Source: Mycobacterium kubicae
Lineage (GTDB): Bacteria > Actinomycetota > Actinomycetes > Mycobacteriales > Mycobacteriaceae
Length of the DNA: 64,000 nt
Assembly: GCF_015689175.1 (NCBI RefSeq)
Contig: NZ_CP065047.1
Location: 5,704,001 to 5,768,000 of the forward strand
Direction: 5' to 3'
Below are positions 40,874 through 49,714 of the stretch, piece after piece. A program made the translations under genes and the position numbers. Within the stretch, counting starts at the first letter, position 1; each line of letters starts with the position of its first letter. The notes below the pieces were generated by a model. It searched no databases, was not told the DNA's origin, and was given only the letters and a program-made list of their open reading frames with translations.

Positions 40874-41365
40874 CTATTCCAATTCGGGCGGTTGCTGGAT
40901 GGTTGTTGACGAATCGCTGTCGATGTAGGCCAGCACGTCTTTCGGATCCACCTCATCGGGCCACACACCGGCTGCGGTGGCTTGGTGGCCGACGACTACG
41001 GGCAGGTGCAAGGACACGTCGGTGCCATTGGGATCGCGAAACCACAGCGCTGTTGTCCCGGGTTGGCCGGTCGCCCGGTGGGGCACAGAACCCAACTGGC
41101 TCAATCGATTCAACGCCGGACGTGCTGAGTGCAGATCGCTCAGTACCAGATTGATTGAGGTGACACCACTGGCCTCGGGATGGTAATCGAGTGCGATCGG
41201 CGAACGCTCGATCACCACCCGCAGGCAATCGCCGTGAATGGCGGTCATGCGGGCATTCTGTGTTCGGGGAACCCCGCCGAGCAACGCCGCCCACCACTGC
41301 GTCATCTCTGCCGCCCGGTGGGTGAGTAACCGCAACTCGACCACTTGTGCCCCAACGTCGTTCAT
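40874..41365 (-). CDS. VOC-superfamily protein in the biosynthetic cluster
   Basis: 163 residues; start overlaps the monooxygenase stop by 4 bases. VOC pattern: VVELRLLTHRAAEMTQWWAAL near the N-terminus, SINLVLSDLHSARPAL near 75, and LWFRDPNGTDVSLHLP near 115 with the usual DPNG turn. It may bind metal or simply bind a ligand; as the last gene of the cluster, an isomerase, cyclase or self-protection (product-binding) role is possible. The last 30 residues are an acidic tail unlike the fold core. Confidence 0.82.
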   Translation of the reverse strand: MNDVGAQVVELRLLTHRAAEMTQWWAALLGGVPRTQNARMTAIHGDCLRVVIERSPIALDYHPEASGVTSINLVLSDLHSARPALNRLSQLGSVPHRATGQPGTTALWFRDPNGTDVSLHLPVVVGHQATAAGVWPDEVDPKDVLAYIDSDSSTTIQQPPELE

Positions 41366-43152
41366 GCGATCAGTCCCTTGTGACTCGCCGCAAGGGCGCC
41401 AACGACCTGCAATGCCAGCCGCAGCAGTGGCGCGCCATCCCGGCCCGAGTGCAGCAGGGCGGTGATATGGCCATCGGGACGGACCAGCAAGGCATCCGGA
41501 TCGGCACCAGCGACGCCGGTGTGAAATACGGCACGTCCGGCATCACCGACGGGCACCACCGACAACGAAAGTCCCTCAGCCGCAGACGACCACACAAATT
41601 GACTTGCTTTGGATACCAGGAGTGTCAGGACATCGCGGTGGACCAGATCCAGTGTGGACACCCGCCGATCACCGTCCTCGAGCCAGACGTGCGGCAGCCG
41701 GCCGCCGGCGCGCACAGATGGGATATAGAACTCCGGATCGCTGAGCGGTGGTGGCAGCCGATCAGCGATCACGGCGCCGCGCCCATAACTCACCCCGAGG
41801 TCGCGGCCCCAGCTGTGATAGTGCGGCCCCTGCTTGGCGATCGCCGCCGCAGCCCGGCGGCGGATTCGCTGGCCGATCCGGCCGGGTGACTGGGCCAGGC
41901 GAAACCGCTGGTATCCCAGCGTGGTGGCGCCACGGATCACGGCACGCACGGGACGTCTGGGTGCCCAGTCCGGAATAGCAGCGACGGCTTGCGGCAGCAT
42001 GCGCACCGCTGGCCGCGGCAACCCCAGTGCCGCAACGACATCGAACATCCCGTCAAAATTGGTCACCGAGTCGGCGGTGGCGGCCGCGCCAACCGGACGG
42101 CGTTCTCGCTCATAGGTGTCCAGCAGTGCTTCGTCGGCGCGGCCGGCGATGACCCAAGCGAGCTTCCAGGCCAGGTTGTGCACATCGGCGACACCGGTGT
42201 TGAGTCCCAGCCCACCGGTGGGCGGAAACCGGTGCGCGGCATCGCCGGCCAAGAACACGCGTCCTACCCGATAGTGAGTGGCGACTTGGGCGGTCATCGC
42301 CCACGGTTGGATCGACTTGATGTCAACCCGAACAGCGGGATCACCGATTGCATCGACGATGTGCCGGCGGCAGATCGCCGCCGGGAAGTCTTCCACCGAC
42401 TCAAAGGGCGGGAAGTAGGGAATCTGGAATACCAGGTCCTCCGGCGGCCGGTGCACGATGGTGGCGCCCACGCCCTTAGCGGTGTGGGTCCACATGACCG
42501 GGCCGCGGCGGTGGCGGCGGAATGCCTCGAGATCGGCCGAGAAAAGGACGCTGATCACATTCTGCAGCAACGGACCCTCCATCGCGATCCCCAGCGCGCG
42601 GCGCACTGTGCTGGCTGCGCCGTCGGCGGCGATGAGGTAGCGCGCCAGTATCATTCGGCAGGTTCCGGAAGTGGGGTCGGCGACAGTGACCGCGACGCCG
42701 TCTGGGCCGTCGGTGTGAGAGCGGTACCGCCAGCCGGTCCGCATATCGATGCGGTCGCTGTTTTTCAGGTGTTGCCAGAGCAGCGGTTCCAGGACGTTCT
42801 GGGGTAGGTGTGCGCTGCGGGTCGGGCTGATCGACTCGATCGCGTCCATCTGCGCGACCGGCAAGTCGGCCAGTGGCACCCGCCCGAGCTCGGGCCCGGC
42901 CAAGCTTGTGCAGTACACGATGCACCGCAGCTCGTGCATGGGGGCGCTGAGGCCGCGGATGTCGCGCTCGAGGCCGATCTCGCGCCAGATCTCCATAGAC
43001 CGCGTCGAGAGCACGTGCGCAGCGGGGTGGCGTTGTGGCTCATGGCGTGCTTCCACCACGGTGCAGTCGATGCCATAGCTCGCGAGCAGCAGCGCCGCCG
43101 TGGCACCCACCGGTCCGGCGCCGACGACAACGACATCGCAAGTGTCGCTCAC
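41362..43152 (-). CDS. FAD-dependent aromatic monooxygenase
   Basis: 596 residues. FAD dinucleotide motif VVGAGPVGATAALLL at residues 9-23, YLIADGAAS-like DG motif (YLIAADGAAS) near 170, and GDAAHRFPPTGGLGLNTG near 300: the para-hydroxybenzoate hydroxylase/MhpA/polyketide-hydroxylase type. A thioredoxin-like C-terminal domain (about 430-596) is seen as in phenol hydroxylases. It should hydroxylate an activated aromatic ring with NAD(P)H and O2, fitting a resorcinol-type product. Overlaps both neighbours by 4 bases. Confidence 0.92.
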   Translation of the reverse strand: MSDTCDVVVVGAGPVGATAALLLASYGIDCTVVEARHEPQRHPAAHVLSTRSMEIWREIGLERDIRGLSAPMHELRCIVYCTSLAGPELGRVPLADLPVAQMDAIESISPTRSAHLPQNVLEPLLWQHLKNSDRIDMRTGWRYRSHTDGPDGVAVTVADPTSGTCRMILARYLIAADGAASTVRRALGIAMEGPLLQNVISVLFSADLEAFRRHRRGPVMWTHTAKGVGATIVHRPPEDLVFQIPYFPPFESVEDFPAAICRRHIVDAIGDPAVRVDIKSIQPWAMTAQVATHYRVGRVFLAGDAAHRFPPTGGLGLNTGVADVHNLAWKLAWVIAGRADEALLDTYERERRPVGAAATADSVTNFDGMFDVVAALGLPRPAVRMLPQAVAAIPDWAPRRPVRAVIRGATTLGYQRFRLAQSPGRIGQRIRRRAAAAIAKQGPHYHSWGRDLGVSYGRGAVIADRLPPPLSDPEFYIPSVRAGGRLPHVWLEDGDRRVSTLDLVHRDVLTLLVSKASQFVWSSAAEGLSLSVVPVGDAGRAVFHTGVAGADPDALLVRPDGHITALLHSGRDGAPLLRLALQVVGALAASHKGLIA

Positions 43153-44840
43153 GTGTTCAGCACCTGAAGTCGAGCCGGCTGTCGGATCGCTGAGGCGGGG
43201 GTGTAGGTAGGGAGCAATTTTCGAGCGCTGCTGCGGCGTAGCTTGCCCGACGGTGTCTTCGGCAAGGTGCCGGCGGGGAACAACAGGATGTCACGCGGGC
43301 GGTGCCCGACTTGACTGCTCACCCGGGCGGCAATCTCGCGGCTGATCCGTGCTCGTGCGTCGTCGTCGGTCGCGTTGCGTATTTCGGCGAGCACCGCGAA
43401 GCCCTCTCGATCGGCGTCGACACGCAGCGCGATCACGCAGCCTTTTCGCACGCCCTCGACACTCTCGGCCGCGCGCTCGATATCGTGCGGATAGAGATTC
43501 CTGCCGGCCAGCACGATGAGATCCTTGGTGCGGCCACAGACATAGAGCCGCCCCTCCTCGTCGAGGTAACCCAGGTCTCCGCTGTCGAACCAGCCATCCG
43601 TCGCCAACGGCAATACACCGTCGGAGGTCAGATATTTGTCGGCGATCATCGGGCCGCGCAGTTCGATTGCGCCGATCTCGCGGGGCGCCAACGCTGTTCC
43701 GTTCCGGCTGATCCGTAGATCCAGGCCCGTCACCGGTAACCCCACACACACCACATGCTGTATGTCCGCGGAGCCATTCGGCACCGGCTGTGCGCGGTGC
43801 GCTTCCGCAATGGCCCGCCGCGAGACCCGGTCGACGATTGCCTGGTCGGATGCCGACCCTAGCGACGCCACCAGTGTGGCTTCGGCAAGTCCGTAGGCGG
43901 GTGTTAGCGCCGTCGGGCGCAGGCCGAAGCGCGCGCCGATCGCAGAGAAGGCGGTCATGTCGCGGTGGTCAATCGGTTCGGCTCCGTTCACCGCGATGCG
44001 TAGCGACGAAAGGTCGATGGCGTCCGGGTCGGCGCGCTGCAGCACGCGAGCGAGCACGGAGTACGCGAAGTTGGGGCCAGAGGTGATGGTCGCGCGATGC
44101 CTGCTGATCAACTCTGCCCAGACGAGCGGTCGTTTGAGGAACTCCTCCGGTGGGACGACGACGGTTTCGATACCCAGCTGCATAGGGAAGCAGACGAAGG
44201 CGATCATCCCCATGTCATGCGACAGCGGCAGCCAGCTCGCCATCACGTCGGTGTTGATGTCGAGTTCGAGCCCGTCGCGCAAGGCGACCGCGTTCGCAGC
44301 GAGATTGCCGTGACTGATCTCGACGGCTTTGGGTACGCCGGTTGATCCAGACGTCAACTGCCGCAACGCGATATCCGACTCGGCGGCTTGATCTGACATG
44401 TCAAGTTCTATCGGGTCGGCACGACGCAAGGACTCGACCGTGCAGACCTTCAGTCCCTGAGCCGTCAGCGGATCCAGCGCACCCAGGAATTGCTCGCCGA
44501 TCACGACCACGTCGGCCTTGATCATCACCGTCGCCCGAACCGTGTCTTCCAGCCAGACCGCCAGGTCGGTGCGGGGAGTTGGTTGCTGCAGCATCGTCAG
44601 CGCGGCGCGACTCAGCCAGGCGGCCTGCGCGAGCGGCGCGATATCAGCGGCATCGGTGGCCAGCACGGCGACCGAACCATGGCGGCGTATTCCCCGCGCG
44701 GCCAGACCCCCGGCCATCCGTTTGGCCTGCTCGTGGACTTCACGCCAGGTCAACCGAATCGGGTCGGCGACAGTGCCGGCGGTCAAGTGCCGCGGTGAAA
44801 GTTTCGCTGCGGTAGACATTTCACGGGTTAACACACTCAC
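43149..44840 (-). CDS. Fatty-acyl-AMP ligase (FadD/FAAL-type)
   Basis: 563 residues from GTG at 44840, overlapping the thioesterase stop by 4 bases. AMP-binding motif LTSGSTGVPKAVEISHGN near 165, ASWLPLSHDMGM near 200, AYGLAEATL near 305, DSGDLGYLDEEG near 405 and LPKTPSGKLRRS with the catalytic Lys near 535. The WLPLSHDMGM and EATL patterns are those of FAAL enzymes, which load fatty acids onto carrier proteins rather than CoA. Expected role: charge the discrete ACP or the PKS with a starter acyl chain. Confidence 0.9.
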   Translation of the reverse strand: MSVLTREMSTAAKLSPRHLTAGTVADPIRLTWREVHEQAKRMAGGLAARGIRRHGSVAVLATDAADIAPLAQAAWLSRAALTMLQQPTPRTDLAVWLEDTVRATVMIKADVVVIGEQFLGALDPLTAQGLKVCTVESLRRADPIELDMSDQAAESDIALRQLTSGSTGVPKAVEISHGNLAANAVALRDGLELDINTDVMASWLPLSHDMGMIAFVCFPMQLGIETVVVPPEEFLKRPLVWAELISRHRATITSGPNFAYSVLARVLQRADPDAIDLSSLRIAVNGAEPIDHRDMTAFSAIGARFGLRPTALTPAYGLAEATLVASLGSASDQAIVDRVSRRAIAEAHRAQPVPNGSADIQHVVCVGLPVTGLDLRISRNGTALAPREIGAIELRGPMIADKYLTSDGVLPLATDGWFDSGDLGYLDEEGRLYVCGRTKDLIVLAGRNLYPHDIERAAESVEGVRKGCVIALRVDADREGFAVLAEIRNATDDDARARISREIAARVSSQVGHRPRDILLFPAGTLPKTPSGKLRRSSARKLLPTYTPASAIRQPARLQVLNT

Positions 44841-45571
44841 GGGAGTGGGCTCCTTTCCCGCGCCGCCTCCTCGGCGACACGTGCAATGGCGGCTACCAAC
44901 GCCGGTTCCGGGGAACGGAATAGGAAGTGGCCGCCGGGGAAAAAGCGAACCGGCGCAGGCTGCACCGAGTGCGACACCCAGGCGGCCACCGTGTCAGGCG
45001 GCGCCACAGTGTCACCGAAGCCCCCGACGATGTGCAGTGGACATGGCAGCGGTGGCGCATCAGTTCCCCACTGGGACTGGCAGATCCGCAGATCGTCACG
45101 CACCGTAGGCATCAGCAGCGCCAGCCAGTCCGGACGGTTCAGGACTTCGGTCGGCAGCCCGCCATAGCGCGCAAGCTCGATGGCCAGCTCGTAATCGTCG
45201 AGCAGCTGCAGATCAAGCCGGGGAGAGGGTAGGTGCGGGGCGCGGCAGGACGCGACGATGACCGCTTCCGGTGCCCGCAGGCCACGTGAGATCCGTTGTT
45301 GCGCAAGCAAGTATGCCAGTATGGCGCCCATGCTGTGACCCAGCAGAATGTGGGGCCGACGCAGTAGCTCGTCGAGTTCGTCACCGAGCGCCCGCACGCA
45401 GTTCTCGGCGTCGACATGGCGGGGCTCGTCGCGGCGCGACTCCCGTCCCGGCAGTGTCACCGCCGTAAACGCCAGCTCGGCGCCGCTGTCCGCCAACGCT
45501 CGGCGCAGCGGATGAAACGACGCGGCCCCGCCACCGGCGTGGTGAAAGCACACCAATGCAACGGGCGTCAT
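44837..45571 (-). CDS. Type II thioesterase
   Basis: 244 residues. Alpha/beta-hydrolase with LVCFHHAGGGAASFHPL at the start, the nucleophile Ser in GHSMGA near 90, and the catalytic His in GGHFLF near 220. This is the TesA/GrsT type that clears misprimed carrier proteins or releases chains from NRPS and PKS systems. It lies between the PKS and the acyl-AMP ligase, overlapping both by 4 bases. Confidence 0.92.
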   Translation of the reverse strand: MTPVALVCFHHAGGGAASFHPLRRALADSGAELAFTAVTLPGRESRRDEPRHVDAENCVRALGDELDELLRRPHILLGHSMGAILAYLLAQQRISRGLRAPEAVIVASCRAPHLPSPRLDLQLLDDYELAIELARYGGLPTEVLNRPDWLALLMPTVRDDLRICQSQWGTDAPPLPCPLHIVGGFGDTVAPPDTVAAWVSHSVQPAPVRFFPGGHFLFRSPEPALVAAIARVAEEAARERSPLP

Positions 45572-48516
45572 GGTGCTGTACCGGCCTCATCGAGCCGCTC
45601 CATCACGAAGTCGATGAGATCACCGACGCTGTGGATCCTCGGCAGCACCTCGGCGACAGTGGTGTCCAGTAGTGGCGGATACTCCGCACGCAGCCGATCC
45701 AAGAGGCGAAGCTGCAGCAACGAGTCGTAACCCAAGTCATCCGCGAGCCGTTGAGATCGGCTGAGCGTGGTGACCGAATAGCCGCCGACATCGGCGATCA
45801 GCGCGAGCACCCCGCCCCGCGTACCGGTCTGCGGTTGCTCGGCATCCGCAGGCTCGTCGACTCGATCGCCTTGTTGCGCCGCGGCGGACCGCACCAGCTG
45901 TGAGGGGTAGCTGACTGGACCGTCGAACCAGAACCGGCGGGAAGTATCGAAGACATACGGCGGGATCCGATGCCGCGGCCCGGCCGGTCCGCCGTACAGC
46001 GCCGTCAGATCCGGTGAGTAGCCGTCGCGCATCAACGTTGCAGCCACACCGAGCAGTTCCGTCCCGTCCGAATCCGGTCCGCTGCACAGCATGAGCGAGC
46101 GGGTCTGCGGCGGAAGTCCGCCCCGTCGGGCAAGGGTGAGCAGCGCTGATTTCGGACCGGCCTCGGCGAGATAGTCGACGCGTCCGGTCCGCAAAGCAGC
46201 TTGTACCGCGTCGAAGAACAGCACCGGAGAACAGATCTGCGCGGCCCAGTAGTCGACCGTCATCTCTGTGCCATTGACCTCGCGGCCCAGCACCGTGGAG
46301 AACAGCGGAAACTCGGCGGGCGCTGGTTGGAGTCCGGCTGTCTCGCGCCGGAAGTCGGCCACCATCGGCTCCATCAGCGGCGAGTGAAAGGCGTGTGACA
46401 CCGCCAGGTTCACTGCTTTGCCGCCCCGTTGCCGAACCGTTGTTTGCACTCGAGCCACGGCATCGGCATCACCAGAGATGGTCAGGGAGTGCGGCCCATT
46501 GACCGCCGCGATCCCACACCCGGGTTCCTCAGCGACGAGTGCTTTCACCTGCTCAACGCCGAGGTCAACCGCGATCATTGCCCCACCTGGTGGCAACGCG
46601 CCCATCAGTCGCGCTCTGGTCGCGATGAGCTTTGCGGCGGTGTGCAGGGTCAGTACACCGGCCAGGCAGGCGGCGGCGATTTCTCCCACGCTGTGGCCGA
46701 TCCCGAAGGGCACTCGGATTCCGCTCTGTAACAGAGTCTTTCCCAGCGCGTAGGACACGGCGAACAATGCTGGCTGCGCGAGACTGGTGTGATCAAGGCC
46801 GGGCGCGGGGCCGAAGATCGCTGCGAGCAGATCGGATCCAAGGTGCGGATCCAGCGCGGCCGCCGCGGAGTCGAGATTCTCCCGGTACCTCGGATGCGCG
46901 TCGTAGAGCCGCCGCGTCATGCCTGGGTACTGGGCACCCTGACCCGAGAACAGGAGCCCGACGCTGGGCGGGGCCCGGTGCAGCGGGGCGGACGACACCA
47001 GATGGTCACCGGCGCCGGCCGCAAATTGGCGGATCCCGTCGACCAGGGTGTCGCGGTCGCCCGCAACGGCAAGGCGATGCCGGTTTGAGCGCTTGACGAC
47101 GTTGGTCGAGCGGCACCAGGAGGCCACTTGCGTGGTGTCGAGCTTCTGCAGCGCGGCCGTCATCGACTCCGCGTTGCGCCGCAGCGCCTGCACCGACGGC
47201 GCCGAGATGGTAAGGACGCCGGTCGCACCCGGGGCGGGCAGCGCCGTGGGCGGCGCCGTCTCCAATACCGCGTGGGCGTTACTGCCGCCAAGACCGAACG
47301 AACTCACCGCGCCCAGCGTGCCGTCCACCGGCAGTTTCCGCGGACCGTCGGCCAATTGCAGACCGTGCTCGGTCAGTCGCAAGGCCGGATTGGCGCTGCC
47401 GCCGAACACTGTTGGCGGCAGCACCCCATGGTGCAACGCCAGGCACGTCTTGATGAACGCCGCGATCCCCGCACTGCCTTCGGTGTGTCCGATGTTTCCC
47501 TTCACGGAACCGAGCAGGCAGGGCTCGCCGGCTCGCGTCTTGTGCACGTCGCCAAGGGCGTTGGCTTCGATCATGTCGCCCAGCACCGTGCCGGTGCCGT
47601 GCGCCTCGACGAAGCCGATATCTCCGGCATCGACCTCTGCCAGGCTCAGAGCCCGACGCATCAGCTCCACCTGCGACCGGCGGCTCGGGGCCGTGATCCC
47701 GTTGCTGCGGCCGTCGTGGTTGATGACCGAACTCTTTACGACGGCATAGATAGGTTGCCCGTCGGCAAGGGCGTCCTCGAGTCGGCGCAACACCACCGCG
47801 GCAACACCCTCGCCTCGCCCGATGCCGTCGGCGCCCAGCCCGAACGGCTTGCAGCGACCATCCGGCGCGGACAGCCCTGCCTGGGTGTAGAAGATCGAAA
47901 GCGAGGGCGTCAGAATGAGATTCGCACCGGCTGCGATGACGGTATCGGCGTCGCCCGAGCGAAGGGCTGCGCAGCCCTGGTGGACGGCTGTCAGTGATGA
48001 CGAGCACGCCGAATCGATGGCCACGCTTGGTCCGGTGAGGCCCAGGTGGTAGGAGATACGGTTAGCAGTCATGAAATAGCCACTGCCCGTGCCGCGGAAC
48101 GCGGTGAGGCCGGCGAAGTCGAGAATTTGTAGGTTGCTCCACTCGCTTGACATGATGCCGACGAAAACTCCGGTCGGCGTGCCGGTCAGCGACCGCGGGT
48201 CGATTCCGGCATCTTCGATTGCGCGCCAAGATGATTCCAGGAGCAGGCGCTGCTGGGGGTCAAGCCCCCCGGCTTCGATGGGCGCTATCCCGAAGAAGTC
48301 GTTGTCGAATGTGTCAACGTTGTCGAGAAAATGGCCGCGCCGGGTGTTCATCGATCCGGGGGCACCGTCGGTCCGGTAATAGGCGTCAACATCCCAACGC
48401 TGCGAGGGCACTTCGCTGTCGGTCACTGCGCCCTCCATCAGCAATCGCCAGAACGCGTCCTTGTCGGGCGCGCCGGGAAAGCGGCAATCGACACCGACCA
48501 CGGCGATCGGCATCAT
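45568..48516 (-). CDS. Type I polyketide synthase module, KS-AT-ACP
   Basis: 982 residues, a minimal module. Ketosynthase (1-430): DSACSSS with active Cys near 170, EAHGTGT near 310 and KGNIGHTEG near 350. Acyltransferase (about 525-830): GHSVGE with active Ser near 608 and HAFHSPLM, the HAFH form that predicts malonyl-CoA. ACP (about 900-975): GYDSLLQL with phosphopantetheine Ser near 930. There are no reducing domains, so each round would leave a beta-keto group; that is exactly the substrate type a DarB-like enzyme condenses. Start overlaps the discrete ACP gene by 4 bases. Confidence 0.95.
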   Translation of the reverse strand: MMPIAVVGVDCRFPGAPDKDAFWRLLMEGAVTDSEVPSQRWDVDAYYRTDGAPGSMNTRRGHFLDNVDTFDNDFFGIAPIEAGGLDPQQRLLLESSWRAIEDAGIDPRSLTGTPTGVFVGIMSSEWSNLQILDFAGLTAFRGTGSGYFMTANRISYHLGLTGPSVAIDSACSSSLTAVHQGCAALRSGDADTVIAAGANLILTPSLSIFYTQAGLSAPDGRCKPFGLGADGIGRGEGVAAVVLRRLEDALADGQPIYAVVKSSVINHDGRSNGITAPSRRSQVELMRRALSLAEVDAGDIGFVEAHGTGTVLGDMIEANALGDVHKTRAGEPCLLGSVKGNIGHTEGSAGIAAFIKTCLALHHGVLPPTVFGGSANPALRLTEHGLQLADGPRKLPVDGTLGAVSSFGLGGSNAHAVLETAPPTALPAPGATGVLTISAPSVQALRRNAESMTAALQKLDTTQVASWCRSTNVVKRSNRHRLAVAGDRDTLVDGIRQFAAGAGDHLVSSAPLHRAPPSVGLLFSGQGAQYPGMTRRLYDAHPRYRENLDSAAAALDPHLGSDLLAAIFGPAPGLDHTSLAQPALFAVSYALGKTLLQSGIRVPFGIGHSVGEIAAACLAGVLTLHTAAKLIATRARLMGALPPGGAMIAVDLGVEQVKALVAEEPGCGIAAVNGPHSLTISGDADAVARVQTTVRQRGGKAVNLAVSHAFHSPLMEPMVADFRRETAGLQPAPAEFPLFSTVLGREVNGTEMTVDYWAAQICSPVLFFDAVQAALRTGRVDYLAEAGPKSALLTLARRGGLPPQTRSLMLCSGPDSDGTELLGVAATLMRDGYSPDLTALYGGPAGPRHRIPPYVFDTSRRFWFDGPVSYPSQLVRSAAAQQGDRVDEPADAEQPQTGTRGGVLALIADVGGYSVTTLSRSQRLADDLGYDSLLQLRLLDRLRAEYPPLLDTTVAEVLPRIHSVGDLIDFVMERLDEAGTAP

Positions 48517-48773
48517 TGCAGCACGCCCTCGGTGACGAGGTACGCCGCGATGGCATCAATGGTGGCGTAATCCCACACAATCGTGGTTTCGACGGGTATT
48601 CCCATCTCGACCTCCAGATCGGCGCACAGCGTCAGGCTCGCCGCGGAGTCAATCCCGTAATCCGCTAACGGGCAGTCGATTTCGATGGTGTCCGGTGTGA
48701 CATTGAGCTGGGCGGCCACCTTCGCGGACAGCCAGTCCACGAGCTCCTGGTACTCGGGGTGTGCAGTCCTCAT
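48513..48773 (-). CDS. Discrete acyl carrier protein
   Basis: 86 residues. Helix-rich carrier with the phosphopantetheine site DYGIDSAASL (Ser near residue 44) and acidic helix 2 (LCADLEVEMGIPV). It overlaps the genes on both sides by 4 bases. Likely carries the starter acyl chain supplied by the acyl-AMP ligase, or presents the beta-ketoacyl partner to the DarB-like enzyme. Confidence 0.9.
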   Translation of the reverse strand: MRTAHPEYQELVDWLSAKVAAQLNVTPDTIEIDCPLADYGIDSAASLTLCADLEVEMGIPVETTIVWDYATIDAIAAYLVTEGVLQ

Positions 48774-49714
48774 GCGACCACCACATCGTCGAATACCGGC
48801 AGGTGAAACGAGATCCGACGGTAGACAAACCCGCGAACGCGGATAGCGAAGCGCTCACCGCCGACGACTGCGGCGCATCCGATCAACGGCAGACCGATCA
48901 CGATGGCGATCCCCAGGCTAAGCGCGAAGGCGATCAGACTGGCGGCGTCCGCGGTACTGCCGAATCGGCGCATGGACCTGGCAGTTCTGCCCCACCTGCG
49001 AAACACCTTGCCGGCAATGATGTCCGCCGCGGCCAACGCCGGCACGACGGGCGCCGCATCTGCCGGGCACGACCGCGACTCAGCGATGCACTGCCCCACG
49101 GCGGTGACCCTCGCGAGTTCGTCATCGCCGACACCCGCCCGCCCGAACCATAGAAACGGTGCGCGTTTCCCGGTCAGCAGCCAGCGCAGGGTTGTCACCA
49201 GGGTTGTCGATGACCGTCGCGTATCGGTAGCCGCGACCACGTCGACGCGGCGGGCACCAGCGGATCGCAGTAGCCCGCACGCCTCGATTGCCGCCGAATA
49301 CCACATGTTGCGGCAAGCGATCAGCGACACGACGGTGCGGCCCTGGACCGCCTCGGGATGCGTTTTCAGCAGTGAACGGATGGGAAGCGAGGGTGCCAGG
49401 TACCACACCTGGTAGGCCAGGATGACCAATTCGTCTGCAGCCGTGGTGAAACCACCAGCCGGCTCGACGAGCTCCACGAGCGCCTGTGGGTCAACCGCTT
49501 GTGGAAACACTCCGAAGAATCGGCGAATCGGCCAAGGGAACGGAAACGCGTTGCGCGGCCGCACATCAACCCAGCGGATGTCCCACCCGCGCGCTTCCAG
49601 CGGGGCCGTCAGCGCCTGGGCCACCTCGCGCAACTGTCCGGTCTGGGTGTACAGGTAGACAACTGCCCGGCGTTGCAACCGCTCGGTCGGTGCCGCCGCC
49701 AAAACCCTGGTCAC
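48770..49714 (-). CDS. DarA-like flavodoxin-fold protein (dialkylresorcinol-forming family)
   Basis: 314 residues from GTG at 49714, overlapping the KAS III stop by 4 bases. It opens VVYLYTQTGQLREVAQAL, then AFPFPWPIRRFFGVFP, LVILAYQVWYLAPSLPI and VVSLIACRNMWYSA, which I recognise as the DarA family. DarA is a flavodoxin-like protein that aromatises the cyclohexanedione made by DarB into a dialkylresorcinol. The C-terminal part contains a hydrophobic helix (AFALSLGIAIVIGLPLIG), suggesting membrane association. Its placement directly after a DarB-like gene supports the assignment. Confidence 0.8.
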   Translation of the reverse strand: MTRVLAAAPTERLQRRAVVYLYTQTGQLREVAQALTAPLEARGWDIRWVDVRPRNAFPFPWPIRRFFGVFPQAVDPQALVELVEPAGGFTTAADELVILAYQVWYLAPSLPIRSLLKTHPEAVQGRTVVSLIACRNMWYSAAIEACGLLRSAGARRVDVVAATDTRRSSTTLVTTLRWLLTGKRAPFLWFGRAGVGDDELARVTAVGQCIAESRSCPADAAPVVPALAAADIIAGKVFRRWGRTARSMRRFGSTADAASLIAFALSLGIAIVIGLPLIGCAAVVGGERFAIRVRGFVYRRISFHLPVFDDVVVA